Shown here piece after piece: positions 11,293-23,300 of a stretch of 64,000 nucleotides of DNA; the first letter of the stretch is position 1, and each line of letters opens with the position of its first letter. Under the pieces are notes generated by a model. That model was not told the origin of the DNA. It saw nothing but the letters and a program-made list of their open reading frames with translations, and made no database searches. The stretch comes from Lutraria lutraria (taxonomy: Eukaryota > Mollusca > Bivalvia > Venerida > Mactridae): positions 33,084,756 to 33,148,755 of the forward strand of contig OZ026834.1 of NCBI GenBank assembly GCA_964023205.1. Reading direction: 5' to 3'. Position numbers and translations under genes: made by a program.

Positions 11293-12255
11293 ACACAAGG
11301 TGAATTATCAAATTTGTGTAGATATGAACCATAAATAGGCATGCTTTATCAACTACTTGTATCAGTTTGTCTCCCTAGGTTGAGTGAGAAATTTCTAATG
11401 GCAGTTACCACCTTACAATTTCGGTCATGTGTTTTAATATACAAAGTGGAAACATCTCGTCACAAAACATTCAGACTTCATTGAAAATCAGACATAAATA
11501 AAACAGATGAAAAAAGAAGCATTATAAATATGTACTAGTATTTACATATTTTATTATTTAACAAAAAAACAACAAGACTATAAATCTCATACTAAAACAA
11601 CCTGCTTTACTCTCATCAAAGACCTATCAGATCTTTTCACACCAGTAAAATTACAGTAAAACCTTACTATTACAACCACCTCCTTATAATGTCCAATCAT
11701 TTACAGACCCGTTTTCAAAATGCCCTCTATAATTCAACTTCATTGTGAGATGTGGTCTTAAATTCTTAATTAAGGTATAATATGTATTACTGTACTCAGA
11801 AAGAATGCTGTATTTGTGCACAAAAGTTATATAACATTTGACCGAAAAGGACGTATTCAATTGTACAAAGCTTCAAGATGCAGGGCTTCATGACAGGCAC
11901 TTTGATCATGGTAGAGTACAAGAACAGATCAACGTTATATTCTCTATGAACAAATCCTGTCACAAATGAAGGAACTGTGAATAGGACACACCAAGCAGTC
12001 CAGCATACTCGCATAACCAGTTTGTTGACACAGTGTTTCTTTGCTTTCTCAGTCATAAATTACACTCCGTGGATACATCAAGTAATGCTGTGGTTTACCT
12101 AATATTATGAACAGTATAAATGTTTTCATCCATTTTTCAAGCTAGATTGGCATTCAATGCTCTGTCACCATAGTAACAACACGATACACTATATCACCAA
12201 AGGCAAACAATCTTCATTATTTGTAATTACAAGTCAAGCTTGTGCTTAATTCTCC
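11293..12255. other. MBIP 3' flank with a miniature-element copy
   Basis: No gene seen. About 11652-11765 starts ACAGTAAAACCTTACTATTA and resembles Tc1/mariner-type miniature elements. TTTATT at 11550-11555 (AATAAA on the minus strand) is one possible distal polyadenylation signal for MBIP. An 86-codon minus-strand frame ending at 11796 has no recognisable similarity and lies in what is probably MBIP 3' UTR or flank. Confidence 0.4.
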
Positions 12256-15200
12256 TCACATGGTGGTAGATCTATTCAGTAATGAATCTCGCAACAGTTG
12301 AATCTTGCTATCAATTTCTGCTAGACTCATATCCTGAAATGAACAATATCCATTCAGACTTTCATATCATCATGGGTACAACAAGTTACATATTACGACT
12401 GCAACAAATCACTTAATTTCGAATATATCCTTATGCATGGCATCAGATTGATTATCCAATTTGGATTCCATATTTTCCGTTCGGTATGTCATAGCACTGT
12501 CATTTAACATACACCAGAAGTAATATTATCCAATCAGCCTGAATCGTTGCAGCCCTAATACGTATCAAATATTTAACTCCACAATACCATAAGTAAGCTT
12601 AAATCACCATTATGGCCCAATAATTTGACTGCTTTGATGAAGTCCCGACATACACACACATACCTGTCATGCCAAGAGTTGTTACCTTTTAAACTCAATA
12701 TATTGTCATAAAGAAAACATTTAGCCATTTAACTGCACTAAATAAAGAAATATATCAGCAACATAATTATGATAAGCCAATACCTGACTGTATCCTGTGT
12801 CAGTCTGGTCATTATTTGTGTCTTGTCTTTTACGTTTGGGTGCTGTACGCTGGAAAAAGCAAACATATGTAAATACACAATACCGGGTGCCGCCAATAAA
12901 CATATCTTCCCTTTTTTTAAGTTTAACAATCATGCTGTTCATTGTATACAAGTATACAGAAAAAAGGCTAATTTCTAGTATCATTCCGAACACATTTTGC
13001 ATTGTTCTTGTTATGGATTAATTACTGGTTAAAAGGGCATCAACTTCTATAGCTTCTTTAGAATTTTCATAAATATGACTTGCAAAAAATAAGAAACTTT
13101 TTTGTGTAAATGCATCTTCCTGCACACTACACAACTAAACTGTCTAAGTATAATGTAACCTAAAGAGTTGTTGATACCTAGAAATGAAAATCTGTTGTAA
13201 AACGATTCCTGATTTTGTTGTAAGTGCCCTCAATATGTAAACAATCTGCTCAGTGACTAATAGTCACACTTATTTGTACATACATATTGTTTTAAGTATA
13301 ATCACAATGTTTCAATGTTTCCCTCTTTATGTTTAATATTCCACATGTAATTCGCACATACAGTACAACCTCTCCAGAGCAGCCCTCTGTATAGCAACAA
13401 CCTCTCTATAACAACACCTTTAAAATTTCCCTAAACTGATATTTACTATAAATTTAACCTCTGTATAGCAACAACCTCTCTATAACAACACTTTCAAAAT
13501 TTCCCTAAACTGATATTTACTATAAATTTAACCTCTGTATAGCAACAACCTCTCTATAACAACACTTTCAAAATTTCCCTAAACTGATATTTACTATAAA
13601 TTTAACCTCTGTAGAGTAACAACCTCCAACCGCCAATATTTGCAGCTCCCACAGGGTGTTGCTCTACAGAGGTTGTACTGTATTCACCCTTTTCCATCAT
13701 AAATGTTTTCCATTCGTGAAATCTACCACTATGTAACAATAAAAATTCTATTTATTTAGAAAGTATAAAAAGATGAAATATTTATACCCTTGGTCTTAGG
13801 CAGTATGTGAGGAAATCAGAGACATTTTAGATTTTAAATCAATATGGAAGTTGCTATACAATATTAACTAAGAAAATAAAGAACATAAATATGATACCCC
13901 AGTCGTGAAATATTCTGGTGATAAACTTTCTAGAAACAGGATCCTCTGCTCCAAATTTTTTAATCGACTGAAAACATCCGTTTTAGATGAACCTGTAATA
14001 TATGAAAATAAACAAAATAACCATAGCAACAATAATCATACTTAAGTGTCCAGTCAAGTCAAGTCAAGTCAAGTCAAATATTTTATTGGCTTTTAACTTT
14101 AACAGTTCATCGCCAAATGAATTAAATTATTTACATTTACATTGGCGGTACAATGATCTTATAAATAATGATAATACATGTACAATGAAAAGCATATATA
14201 CTTGATTATGTGAAAAAAGCAATATCATATACAATTGATGTTAATAATATGAATTAATGTAATTATCCTAAATATATACTATAATGTTGTTATGAGTAAA
14301 ATAGTCATAAAGTTCTACAAATTTGTAGTTTTTCTTTCTAACATGAGTTTTCAGTTTAAGAATAAAAAAGAAAAAATTATCTTGCTTGTGTTAAGAAGGA
14401 ATCCCTTGATAACGTGGCAATACAGTAAAATCACATTGGCACAAAATCACACGTCTCTAAGTTATGATTACCAGGCTAAACTAAAGTGAATGTCAAGGAT
14501 ATGATACATTCTAATAGTCGCTTGATTGGCCACATCTCAGTCAAGAATTTGAATTAAATTCGGAAAAATGATGTGGACTCAGCTGCATACAGGCCTGACA
14601 TGGACATTAGAATATTTTGAACAACAGCAATACATGTTACATTCATTCATAAGAATGGATTCATGTATAAATTCCATTTCGATTCATGTATAAATTCCAT
14701 TTCTATCTATTTAGAAGAAAATCTTCCAAGTCCTGGAAGTAAGTAAAATATTCGCTGAAATATCTTTGATGTTGTAAATGTCTGCATTATCATCATTATC
14801 AGGCCTAAAGGAAGCAATTTTGGATTTTGGGGAGATTTAGTCTGACAATGGGGGGATATAGCCCCTTTTATTTACCATAACAGCCGAAGTTATTGGGGGA
14901 GTTAAGGCCTTCCTCCCCTGTCCCAGCTGGTGCCTACAGCAATGAAAAATCATGTAAAAGTTCTCAAAATATGCATTTACATAGTCAGAAACTACTATAA
15001 CATGATCAGTATAACTCATATATCACATTTCTTGATGTCTGTTAACTTAAAATACAAGTACCTCCTATTTTAAGATGTTGTTCCATATTAGCAATTCTTT
15101 CTTCAATTCCATCCATCATACTGCTCTCTTGTTTCATATCCTTAGATAAATCAGTATTGTTAGTAGCAGCACCGAGTGCTCTTGTTTGTGGACCATACAT

Positions 15201-18200
15201 GTTTACCACTCTGCTGACTGTAAGGGTCATATTATTAGGATGAAAATACAAATCTGAGTTTCAATGGTAATGACTTATAACAAAATCTGGTAACATCTTC
15301 CATTTAGTAGTAATTGTAATAAAAGCATAGACATATATATAGATAACAGAGATAAGCAACTTCAGTTATAAACTATGTAATATCACGCATGACTGTTACT
15401 TTTCCCTTTTCTTGGATTTTGTAGCAAGTAAAACTTCTTACCTACTAATAATGCATAACTTTTACATTTTCTGAAAGTTTATTCTTTAAAGTCCCATAAT
15501 CATATAAATTTATCGGTCGTAATAGTTTCTGTTTATTCTATAACAGAGGAATCCGGTGTGTTTTCCTCCTGTGCATACTTTTTAGCAAGAAAAAATGTTT
15601 CCAAAACCAATATCGTATTTTTTCAATACTATTTATATGTGTTTTCCCGCAGTCATATTATGCACACGGCATGAAGTGACGTCATGCGCTCTATTTATTT
15701 CAAGTTCACAAAAGCAAAATTCACAGCGAAATGAGTGTTTTTAGCAGAAAAAGGGCTTGTTTCGTCGGTAATAATTATCTTAAGATAATATCATCAGTTG
15801 TTTGTTTTTTGCATACCGGTATATTTTTTTACAGCAAAAAGCTAATTGGACTTTAAATTATTAGAATTGATCTGTACTTCACTACTATATTTAGATATTT
15901 GTATAATATCAACCAAATTAATAACGTATCTGAGGCCTAAAAAAGTTGTTTGTCTCTGCATGGTTACAAGCTCATTAAAAATAGGATAGGAAGATCAGAG
16001 ATTGTTACATGTTATGATGTATTTACTCTCGAAAGCATGCGGAAATGTAAAAAAGTGAGAAAGTGAAAGTACCTCGTTACGAACCTAATAAAACTTAAAG
16101 GGTCGCAATGAAAAATAAGGGTAAGTCAGGTAACCAGAAACGAACAGAACATTTTTTAGGCCTGATGGACAAGAAATCCTGATTTTGACAAATTGAGAAG
16201 TTCTGATCACAGTTGCTTGGCACATTTTTATAGTGCCCCAGCTGTAATGTATATAAATTAAACATGTAAGTGGGCTCTGGTCAAATGTAGCATTTTTTTA
16301 CTATCTCAGGTCTGTGCCAAACACCTCTGGTTCTGATTACGGTAGAAAGGTTGCTAGAATAGAAGGATTAGATTCTGACAGAAGCATACAAAACTTCTTA
16401 TAAAAGATGCAGAATACAAAAATCTGGACCATCAAAATTGTCAGGATTAGAAAGGTCTCCATTAGTCAGTTTGCACTTCAAACATACCTTTGATATGACT
16501 TTTACCACCAGCTCGAGGAATAAACACCGCAGCAGTTCTAGCACAAGTGCCTTCAACAGCTGAAATATCAAACAGTAAGTAATTATTGAACATCAATAAT
16601 TTATGTATGGACAGGACGGAATTCTTATTTGTACAAATCAAGAAGACCCGCCTCCTTGGTCGAGTGGATACGGTTGCTGACTTCAAATCACTGTAACCTC
16701 TCACTGATAGAGGATTGTGGGTCTGAGCCCAGCTACCGACCATGTCTCTTTATGTGAGAAAGTAGGCAGTTGCTTATGGAGGATAGGAGTCTAGTACTGG
16801 TTCTTCCCAGAAACGATGGTTAGGTGAACTGTCTGCCTCATGACTCTGACTGTTGAATAGGAGCATAAAACTCAAACAAACAAAACAAAAAAATAGTAGA
16901 AAAACATCAATGAACAGATACATATTTTGTTTTTTATATAGAGAATAATAGGTAAGTGTTGTGGATGAGTAAGTTTATCTGGCAAGGCGGAGGAATTTAT
17001 CGAGTGAGCCGAAGGCGAATCCGATAATTTCCGCATCCGAGCCGGATAAACTTTCATTTCTTGTTTCTTATGATCTTGTGTGGAAAGGTAAAATAAATGA
17101 GAAAGTGGGTGTACATATTGTTCTTGGGTCTATTAAAGTTTGGGGTCCGTGTAAAGATTAAGGTAGGTCAGACATCTAGAAACAAACAAAAATTGTTTAG
17201 GCCTTAGGACAGCTAGAGTACAAATTACTAAGTTATACTTACACTCTAATGAAGGATGCACACCACAAAACTCTTGGCAATTGTTTTCATCCACCTCACG
17301 CTGTTTTCTGTCTATAAGTGCAGCTATCCTTCTGTTAATCTAATAGATTAAACAATAAATTTTATACAAACATTGCTTGATCTATTTATCAATGTTCTAA
17401 AACCTGCTTTCCAGGTTAAACTTAATTGTAAAAAAAAGCAGAAAAAAACATGAAAATTATATGTGATTCAAATACTGGTAACCACCGATCAATCTCCGTA
17501 AAATTGTCTTTATACAAAATAGGTGTGTAATATTCTTTGTTTATCTTTTTTTCAACAGGAAGTCAGCAGGACTACCAGTATAGAAAATGAGAAAGTCCTA
17601 GCTAATTATAGGTACATGAAGTCCTCATTTTAATACATAAAATATGTGTTTGTCGTTTTATTTCAATGCCTATCAAGTGTACTTCATTAGAATACAAGAC
17701 AAGAATAAACTTCAGATTTTCATAAATGTATTGAGCAAAGTTATTCAGGTTACATCACATCAGATCAAACAAAAGTTTGTAAATTTAATTCACTTCAATT
17801 TATAGAATTCAGGTCACCCAAATTTCAGATAGCCCAATGGAAACCTGTGTAGTCCTTGGAGAGAATAGGTAGCCTCAAACTGACAGACCATTGTTAGTGT
17901 CAAGCCCTCCTTACTTATCAGCCATAAGGGGTCTATTAAGGGTGCACTGTAAACTGAGCTATAACTTGACCAATAACTGATGATCTCCACCACTGGATAA
18001 AGCTAGTCTGGAGTTCCTTCCCCTTACACTATGTTATATTGTAAAGCACGTCTGGGAACCAGACTATGGATAAAGCATGCTGTGTATATATGCCTCTTTG
18101 ATAATTGTAGAATTTAAGGATAGATTTATTAAGCGAACCAATAAGCTAACCAAACTATTGTGCATTTGTTTAACTCCCATGAAAAAATGTCCTATCAAGA

Positions 18201-18507
18201 TACAAACATAACATAGGATCTTTAAATTCTACTTGTCAAAGTGACATGAGTTGTGTCACATGGCCCTGAACCAATCAGCAAACATCCGCAGTTACCTGAG
18301 GTCAAAAGGCACAGTACTTTTTTACCAGTCCATGAAATTAACAATTAACACACAAACCTCTTCATTAGAGGCTTGAATTTGAATTAGATGACTCTTATTT
18401 GATACAAGGTCAGACTCTTTATTTTCTTGGACTTCATCAGATTTACAGGTGGCCTCATGTTCATCTTCCTCCCCATCTCCAGTCTGATTGGATTCTTTGT
18501 CAGTCAT
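12256..18507 (-). CDS. MBIP: MBIP: MAP3K12-binding inhibitory protein 1 (ATAC complex subunit), seven exons
   Basis: Exons on the minus strand: 18507-18358, 17339-17243, 16559-16488, 15217-15062, 13992-13898, 12849-12784, 12333-12256. All phases match and give about 237 residues. Exon 1 is acidic. Recognition rests on family-typical stretches: INRRIAALIDRKQ then ENNCQEFC (exon 2), ARTAAVFIPRAGGKSHIKV (exons 3/4), VNMYGPQTR (exon 4), RLKNLEQRILFLESLSPEYF (exon 5), a basic PKRKRQ stretch (exon 6) and SLAEIDSKIQLLRDSLL (exon 7), which includes the coiled-coil C-terminus. MBIP binds and inhibits the DLK/MAP3K12 kinase and is a subunit of the ATAC histone acetyltransferase complex. This model is shorter than the human protein (about 344 aa as remembered), mainly at the N-terminus; an extra 5' exon is possible. 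TBP starts 1.8 kb away, divergently. Confidence 0.9.
13361..13680. mobile_element. Tc1/mariner-type miniature element with internal 74-bp repeats
   Basis: The ends are CAGTACAACCTCT and AGAGGTTGTACTG, extending as imperfect inverted repeats of about 29 bases, flanked on both sides by TA (13359-13360, 13681-13682), the target duplication of Tc1/mariner elements. Inside are three full 74-bp tandem units starting at 13383, 13457 and 13531 and a partial fourth at 13605. It lies in MBIP intron 5 (between exons 5 and 6). Related copies are at about 5235-5510, 49815-50006 and 56560-56716. Confidence 0.85.
14050..14077 (+). repeat. short (CAAGT)n microsatellite
   Basis: Five tandem copies of a CAAGT/CAAGTC-type unit in MBIP intron 4. 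Confidence 0.7.
15490..15852. mobile_element. TTAA-flanked miniature element (piggyBac-like), copy A
   Basis: It begins AGTCCCATAATC and ends GCTAATTGGACT, with TTAA on both sides (15486-15489 and 15853-15856). The body matches copy B at 32176-32553 in the opposite orientation (shared GAGGAATCCGGTGTGTTTTC-type and TTCACAGCGAAATGAGTGTT stretches). TTAA duplication is the signature of piggyBac transposition. No transposase is encoded, so it is non-autonomous. It lies in MBIP intron 3. Confidence 0.8.
16060..16165 (-). repeat. dispersed repeat, GGCCTTA-ending family
   Basis: Shares GGTAAGTCAGGTAACCAGAAA and TTTTTTAGGCCT with the copies at 6960, 17095, 43380 and 45570. It lies in MBIP intron 3. 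Confidence 0.5.
16645..16889 (+). mobile_element. tRNA-derived SINE
   Basis: The head resembles a long-variable-arm tRNA (Ser/Leu type): A-box-like GGTCGAGTGGATACGG and B-box-like GTGGGTCTGAGCCC about 65 bases apart. A body follows with ATGTGAGAAAGTAGGCAGTT and GTCTAGTACTGGTTCTTCC, then an A-rich tail of CAAACAAACAAAACAAAA. A second copy with the same body lies at 32727-32977 on the other strand. It lies in MBIP intron 2. Confidence 0.8.
17095..17205 (-). repeat. dispersed repeat, GGCCTTA-ending family
   Basis: Contains GAGAAAGTGGGTGTAC and ends CAAAAATTGTTTAGGCCTTA, like the copies at 16060 and 43488. It lies in MBIP intron 2, close upstream (in genome coordinates) of exon 2. Confidence 0.5.
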
Positions 18508-18950
18508 TCTTTATTACTTGTAAAATGGTTTGAATTCATTCTCTGCAAATTTATACAAAGATATTAGTGATAATTGTACTGCCTAAAAGAAAGTTTTAAT
18601 TAGTTTTGTTGCATTACAAATGTTAGGTCTAAAAGGATACACATTCTACAATTTCTTTAATTGGTGACTACATATTTTGAGTAAATGGTAAACTCATACT
18701 GTAGTTAACTTGCCCAATCATTCCTAAATTTAGTCAAATTGTAATTACCATGGTTAAATCATATAGATAAACCTTATCATGTAATTTATTTGCCAGACTT
18801 CACACTGTATGATAATTGTAAAGAAACATAGTGGACATTACAAATATATCATCACAAGAATTATGATTTTTCAGAAAGATATTTCAGGAAAGGCAAAGTG
18901 TAATATTAATTTAGTACTGCATGTACATAGTACTTGTATTTATAAACTGG

Positions 18951-19038
18951 CTGTATAAATATAGCTCAGTTGGTAGAGCATGCACACATGTGACTTGCAA
19001 GCTGGAGGTTGCTGCGGTTCAAGCCCCACTTTAGGTAC
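18951..19038 (+). repeat. tRNA-Ala-like unit 1 (degenerate)
   Basis: First of three tandem tRNA-like units of about 280-290 bases each. A-box-like TAGCTCAGTTGGTAGAGCAT is intact but the anticodon arm carries an insertion (GCACACATG), and the acceptor stem does not pair. The following spacer (GTGCCATGTGTGACTA, CTAGGCTAGTCTAAAGAGCC) recurs after unit 2. Confidence 0.7.
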
Positions 19039-19248
19039 ATTATTGTTTATTTCTCCCCACTACATTTTTGGTGCCATGTGTGACTACTAGATAAGCCTCG
19101 GAATCCTAGAGCTATGGTGAAGCAAAGGCTAGGCTAGTCTAAAGAGCCTATGGTTGTCGTGATAAAAATGAAATTACTATGAATAAAAAGGAAGGAGGAA
19201 CATAGCAGTGTGGTATATTGTATTTATAAATTGGCTGGGATATTCACC

Positions 19249-19317
19249 AGCTTGTTCAGGTGGTAGAACATCTGACTTGCAAGCAGAAGGTCGCGGGTTT
19301 GAGCCCCACATCAGGTA
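19249..19317 (+). repeat. tRNA-Ala-like unit 2 (degenerate)
   Basis: Second unit. The D-arm is shortened (TTGTTCAGGTGGTAGAACAT) while the anticodon loop CTTGCAA and the B box region GCGGGTTTGAGCCCC are retained. A TTTT run follows shortly downstream. Confidence 0.7.
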
Positions 19318-19521
19318 CATTATTTTCTTCCTCCTATTATATTTGGTGCCGTGTGTGACTAGCCTTGGAAACCAAGAGCTAGGGTGAAGTAAAGGCTGGG
19401 TTAGTTTAAAGAGCCTGTGGTTGTCGCCATAAATTACTTTGAATAAAAAAGAGGAATGTAGCGGTGTGGTATATACACCGTATATTGTATTTATGAATTA
19501 AATTGGCTAGGATATTCACAA

Positions 19522-19594
19522 GCCCGATTAGCTCAGTTGGTAGAACATCTGACTTGCAAGCAGGAGATCGTGGGTTTGAGCCCCTCATCGGGTA
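19522..19594 (+). tRNA. tRNA-Ala(UGC)-like gene, near-intact
   Basis: This 73-base unit folds as a tRNA. Acceptor stem GCCCGAT pairs with ATCGGGT (first pair G-U), the D-arm is GCTC/GAAC with one mismatch, the anticodon loop CTTGCAA puts TGC at positions 34-36 (19555-19557), and the T-arm GTGGG/CCCTC has one mismatch. The anticodon stem also has one A-G mismatch. A run of five T (19600-19604) six bases downstream could terminate Pol III. The usual alanine identity pair G3-U70 is C-G here, so true alanine charging is doubtful. It may be a decaying tRNA, a tRNA-like relic or a SINE head. It lies between the MBIP and TBP starts. Confidence 0.5.
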
Positions 19595-20215
19595 CATTAT
19601 TTTTCCCCTCCTATTACGCTATTAAAAAAATTATCAAGTAACGTACGTATGTTAAATAATTTTAAAATACAGACAGCGACAGTCAAATGAGAACTCTTTT
19701 TTACCAAGAAGTATGTACGAGATTACTAAGGGGCAAGTTGACCAGAAACCCAATTTTGTGTATAAACATAAAAGCATGAGATCGTTTATTCGTTATCCAG
19801 TGCATGTATCACCTCATAATTACTATAAACACTATATTCAACACCTTTTTAATAAAAAAATAATGAAAATCAGGACGACACTCACCTTTAACAAAAAACA
19901 ACAACAACAAAACATTAGGGATACATACAAACATCTACGTATATTAACCGTACCTGATACAAAGAAGGCTAATCTAACTTAGTCCATGATCTCGCATTTG
20001 AAGCAAGATACTGTGTCGAATGTTTTCAGGTACGAATGCATGGTTGCCGCTTATGCCCTCTCAATAAATTATTTCTGAGTAATGTTATAGAGAATATTTT
20101 TGGTAGGATATGTCATATAGATAGGCATAGATCAATTGTCTGTCATGCATAGTTAATGATTATCTAAAATAATTAATTTATTATCTTTCTTTATTTTCGT
20201 TGACATGAGCAATCA

Positions 20216-20253
20216 CAATGGCGGCGTGCATCAAAATGTTGCAGAAACGTTGA
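20216..20253 (+). promoter_or_regulatory. YY1-like motif and short upstream ORF before TBP
   Basis: CACAATGGCGGCG (from 20214) matches the YY1 core ATGGCGGC, a motif often found just downstream of TSSs in TATA-less promoters. The ATG inside it (20218) opens an 11-codon frame ending in TGA at 20251-20253, 77 bases before the TBP start. If transcription starts upstream of it this would be a uORF able to lower TBP translation. Motif and frame are seen; function is inference. Confidence 0.4.
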
Positions 20254-20330
20254 ATCCTAATTCTACGACAAAGCATTGTCATTCTGCCACAATTTAAATC
20301 AACTTAATATTTATATTTTAATACTCTACG

Positions 20331-23300
20331 ATGGACGGTCAAAACTTTCCTTATAGCAGTGGCATGACTCCCCAGCAGGTACGTACAATATTTGATTTTG
20401 AACACTGAAAGTGAAATGAACTTATGAAGGCAAAGACTCAGTGGGACAGTAGATTATTGAAAGGCATCAGTCTGGCACCCTGTATTATCGATCTATTTAA
20501 ATTCTATGTATAGCATTGAATGCTATAAGAACATGTCTATGATTTTCAAAACATTTCATGGTAATAATATAAAATAAGAAAACTGGGTGTTTGTCTGGTG
20601 TTGTTTGGTTATTCAACGTTATTTATTTTATCTTAATATGAAAATAGGCTAAGCCTATCGAACGGAGAAGTCGAGCACTATTGAAAAGGAACGACAACAC
20701 TAGGTAGAGATTGGTCGAGTACCATGCCACTAACAAACTTCTGCTCTTGCCGTTTGTGACAGCCGGACGTAAACAATGCGTCCGCACTGAGCATGCGCAG
20801 CTGAAAGCCACGCCTGGTTTTACTCGATTAACTTTTTGCACAACAGCTACTTTCGGTTATTTTTATATACCGACGTCCGTGTATAAGGCCTAAATTAAAA
20901 ATATGTTGGTTTGCCCTTTACCGACCCAGAATTTTAGAAGAGGGTCGGTAGGTAGGAAAAATATTTTATTTTATTTCTGAAATTACACTTCTATCTTGAT
21001 GCATTCTATATTCATTTTATGTATTCTGCTACCATACAACCATTTATTGTGTGCTTTAATCAACCATAACAGTCATACAGTGATATACTCAGTGCCTTAA
21101 TTTAACACACATCATTGTTTCCCTTCATTACTTCAATTTTCAAATGATACCTACTTTAAATGTTTATCGAAAGCACTGAGTACATGTATATTTTCCCAAG
21201 TATAAAAATAAAGTTCTCCCAGATTTTGCAATAAATTTTTTTGAGTCGGCATGATTTTTTTGGGTCGGTCAGTAAAGGGCAAAGAAACTTAATTTTAATT
21301 TAAGCCTAAACAATATTTGTTCAGTTTAGTGTTATTCAATGTTATAATGCTATGTCTGGTTCCAATACTTCAGTTAACCATATGAATGTGCTCATTTCTG
21401 TGCTACATTTCCATGTACAGAGATATTGTTCTAGGCTTTTAAATGACTGGTTTTCATTCCTTTATTACATACATGCAAATTCAATTATTACAGTATTCAA
21501 ACTATTTTTAAAGCACTAGCCTGAACTATAATTATGTGGACTATTGAAAATAAAAAATTTACCAGTCCACTAGTCCAAATACACAATTTGTAGAAAGTTC
21601 ACTAGCCTGATTGGTGATAAGGAGTTTACTAGCTCCAGGCTGTGGACTAGTGGGTTAGTGTGAATACTGTTATTAATATAAATGGAGCATTCTGTACATA
21701 ATAGTGTAATTAATTCCCTATTCCTGTACAAATTGATGCTATTCCCAAAATGTGGAAGAAAAATCTCTGTGCCATAATGAATTTTTGAAGAATCTTAATT
21801 TCAGAGTCCCATGGTCTCTCCTGGAACTTTGCAGTCATTTGGATTAGGTCCCACACCTACTCCTGTCATGCCACCATCGAATGCTAGTTTGTATCCACCA
21901 GCTACACCTGGAGGACCCATGACACCTTCTCCTGCTACTGAAGGTTCTGGTATCACTCCTACATTACAGTAAGTATTTAATTCAGTTGCTGAACAATGGT
22001 TATAAATGTTGATTTGGCCTGAGACAGTTGTAATCAGGGTTCTACATTTAAGATTGTCTGATAGGTTTGACTACCAAGTTTGAGGTCAGGACAGGTTAAA
22101 TCTACATCATTGTCTGAATAGGCAGGTGAAAATATTCCAAAAGCCTTAAAGGCAGATTAAAATTGTAAATTTGGAACAAAACCACATTATCTTTTTACTA
22201 TGGAACCACATTTTATACTGTTTAACATTAATCTTAATCCAGAAAGCTTTTTTAGAGTTTTATCGGTTAGTTACAGGGATCATTTTTGAAGGGGCAAGTT
22301 GATATTTCAATTACTTGTCCTACATGTTTTGAATCTTCGAGTTCACAAAAGTACTTGAAATTGTATCAATTTTCAGGAATATTGTATGTACTGTCAATCT
22401 TGGATGTAAATTGGACTTGAAGAAGATTGCCCTACATGCTAGAAATGCTGAATACAATCCAAAACGTTTTGCAGCTGTCATCATGAGAATTAGACAACCA
22501 AGAACTACTGCACTTATATTCAGTTCTGGAAAAATGGTGTGCACTGGAGCAAAAAGGTAAAATTTTAAAAAAGCTTTCATTTGACCCTTAAAATGGTATT
22601 TTGACTCTGAAATTAACAAACTATAACCTCTGACTCTTGAGAATTTATACCAAAGGGTAAAATTTACTATAACATTAGCATGAACTTTTGTTGACTCCTC
22701 AAATAATTATCAGTCTAGGGTCATTTTTTACTCTTAACTTTCGACATCTTGTAAGTCCGGTGTTTGAATTCATTGGAAAGGGGTAGGTTCACTTAGGGCC
22801 TAAAATGGCCCTGTGTCAGAATTCCTAGATATTTTGACAGTATAACATATTGGATGCTTCTTCCTCAAAAACATGTTTCAAATTGTTCCGAAATGAGTAT
22901 TGTTGCCATAGCAACGAAATAATTTTTTTTGATAAATATGGAAAAACCTCAAAATTTCTGTTTCATGGCCTCAATGATCTTTTTATGATGTGGGTGTGAC
23001 CGTGTAAATTAACTTAAGTGATAATATATGTTTATTCCGTGGTTGCTATGGAAACGTGTAAGTCACGTGATTGGACATATGAAGTTCTTTTTCTTATTTT
23101 TATCGAAGATATACGAAAGAGTTGGTCAATTAACATAAACCCGGAAAAGTGTCATACTTGTATCAAGAATGTGTGAATAAATCACGTACGTGATTCTAAA
23201 GCTTTTCATAATATGGCCTGGTTTATGTACCCCCTGTATAATTGAATTCCTAATATTTTTCATCAAATATCGAAGATGAAATAAATCGTGAAAAGGTCCC

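Noticed and set aside
12721..13021. Several overlapping 60-90-codon frames on both strands
   Set aside because: Only 12849-12784 (MBIP exon 6) is supported by splice sites, phase and family features.
16462..16743. 93-codon minus-strand frame as a gene
   Set aside because: It merges the real MBIP exon 3 with intron and the SINE head; only 16559-16488 is supported as coding.
22320..22619. 99-codon minus-strand frame
   Set aside because: Antisense to TBP exon 3, whose protein is nearly invariant in animals.
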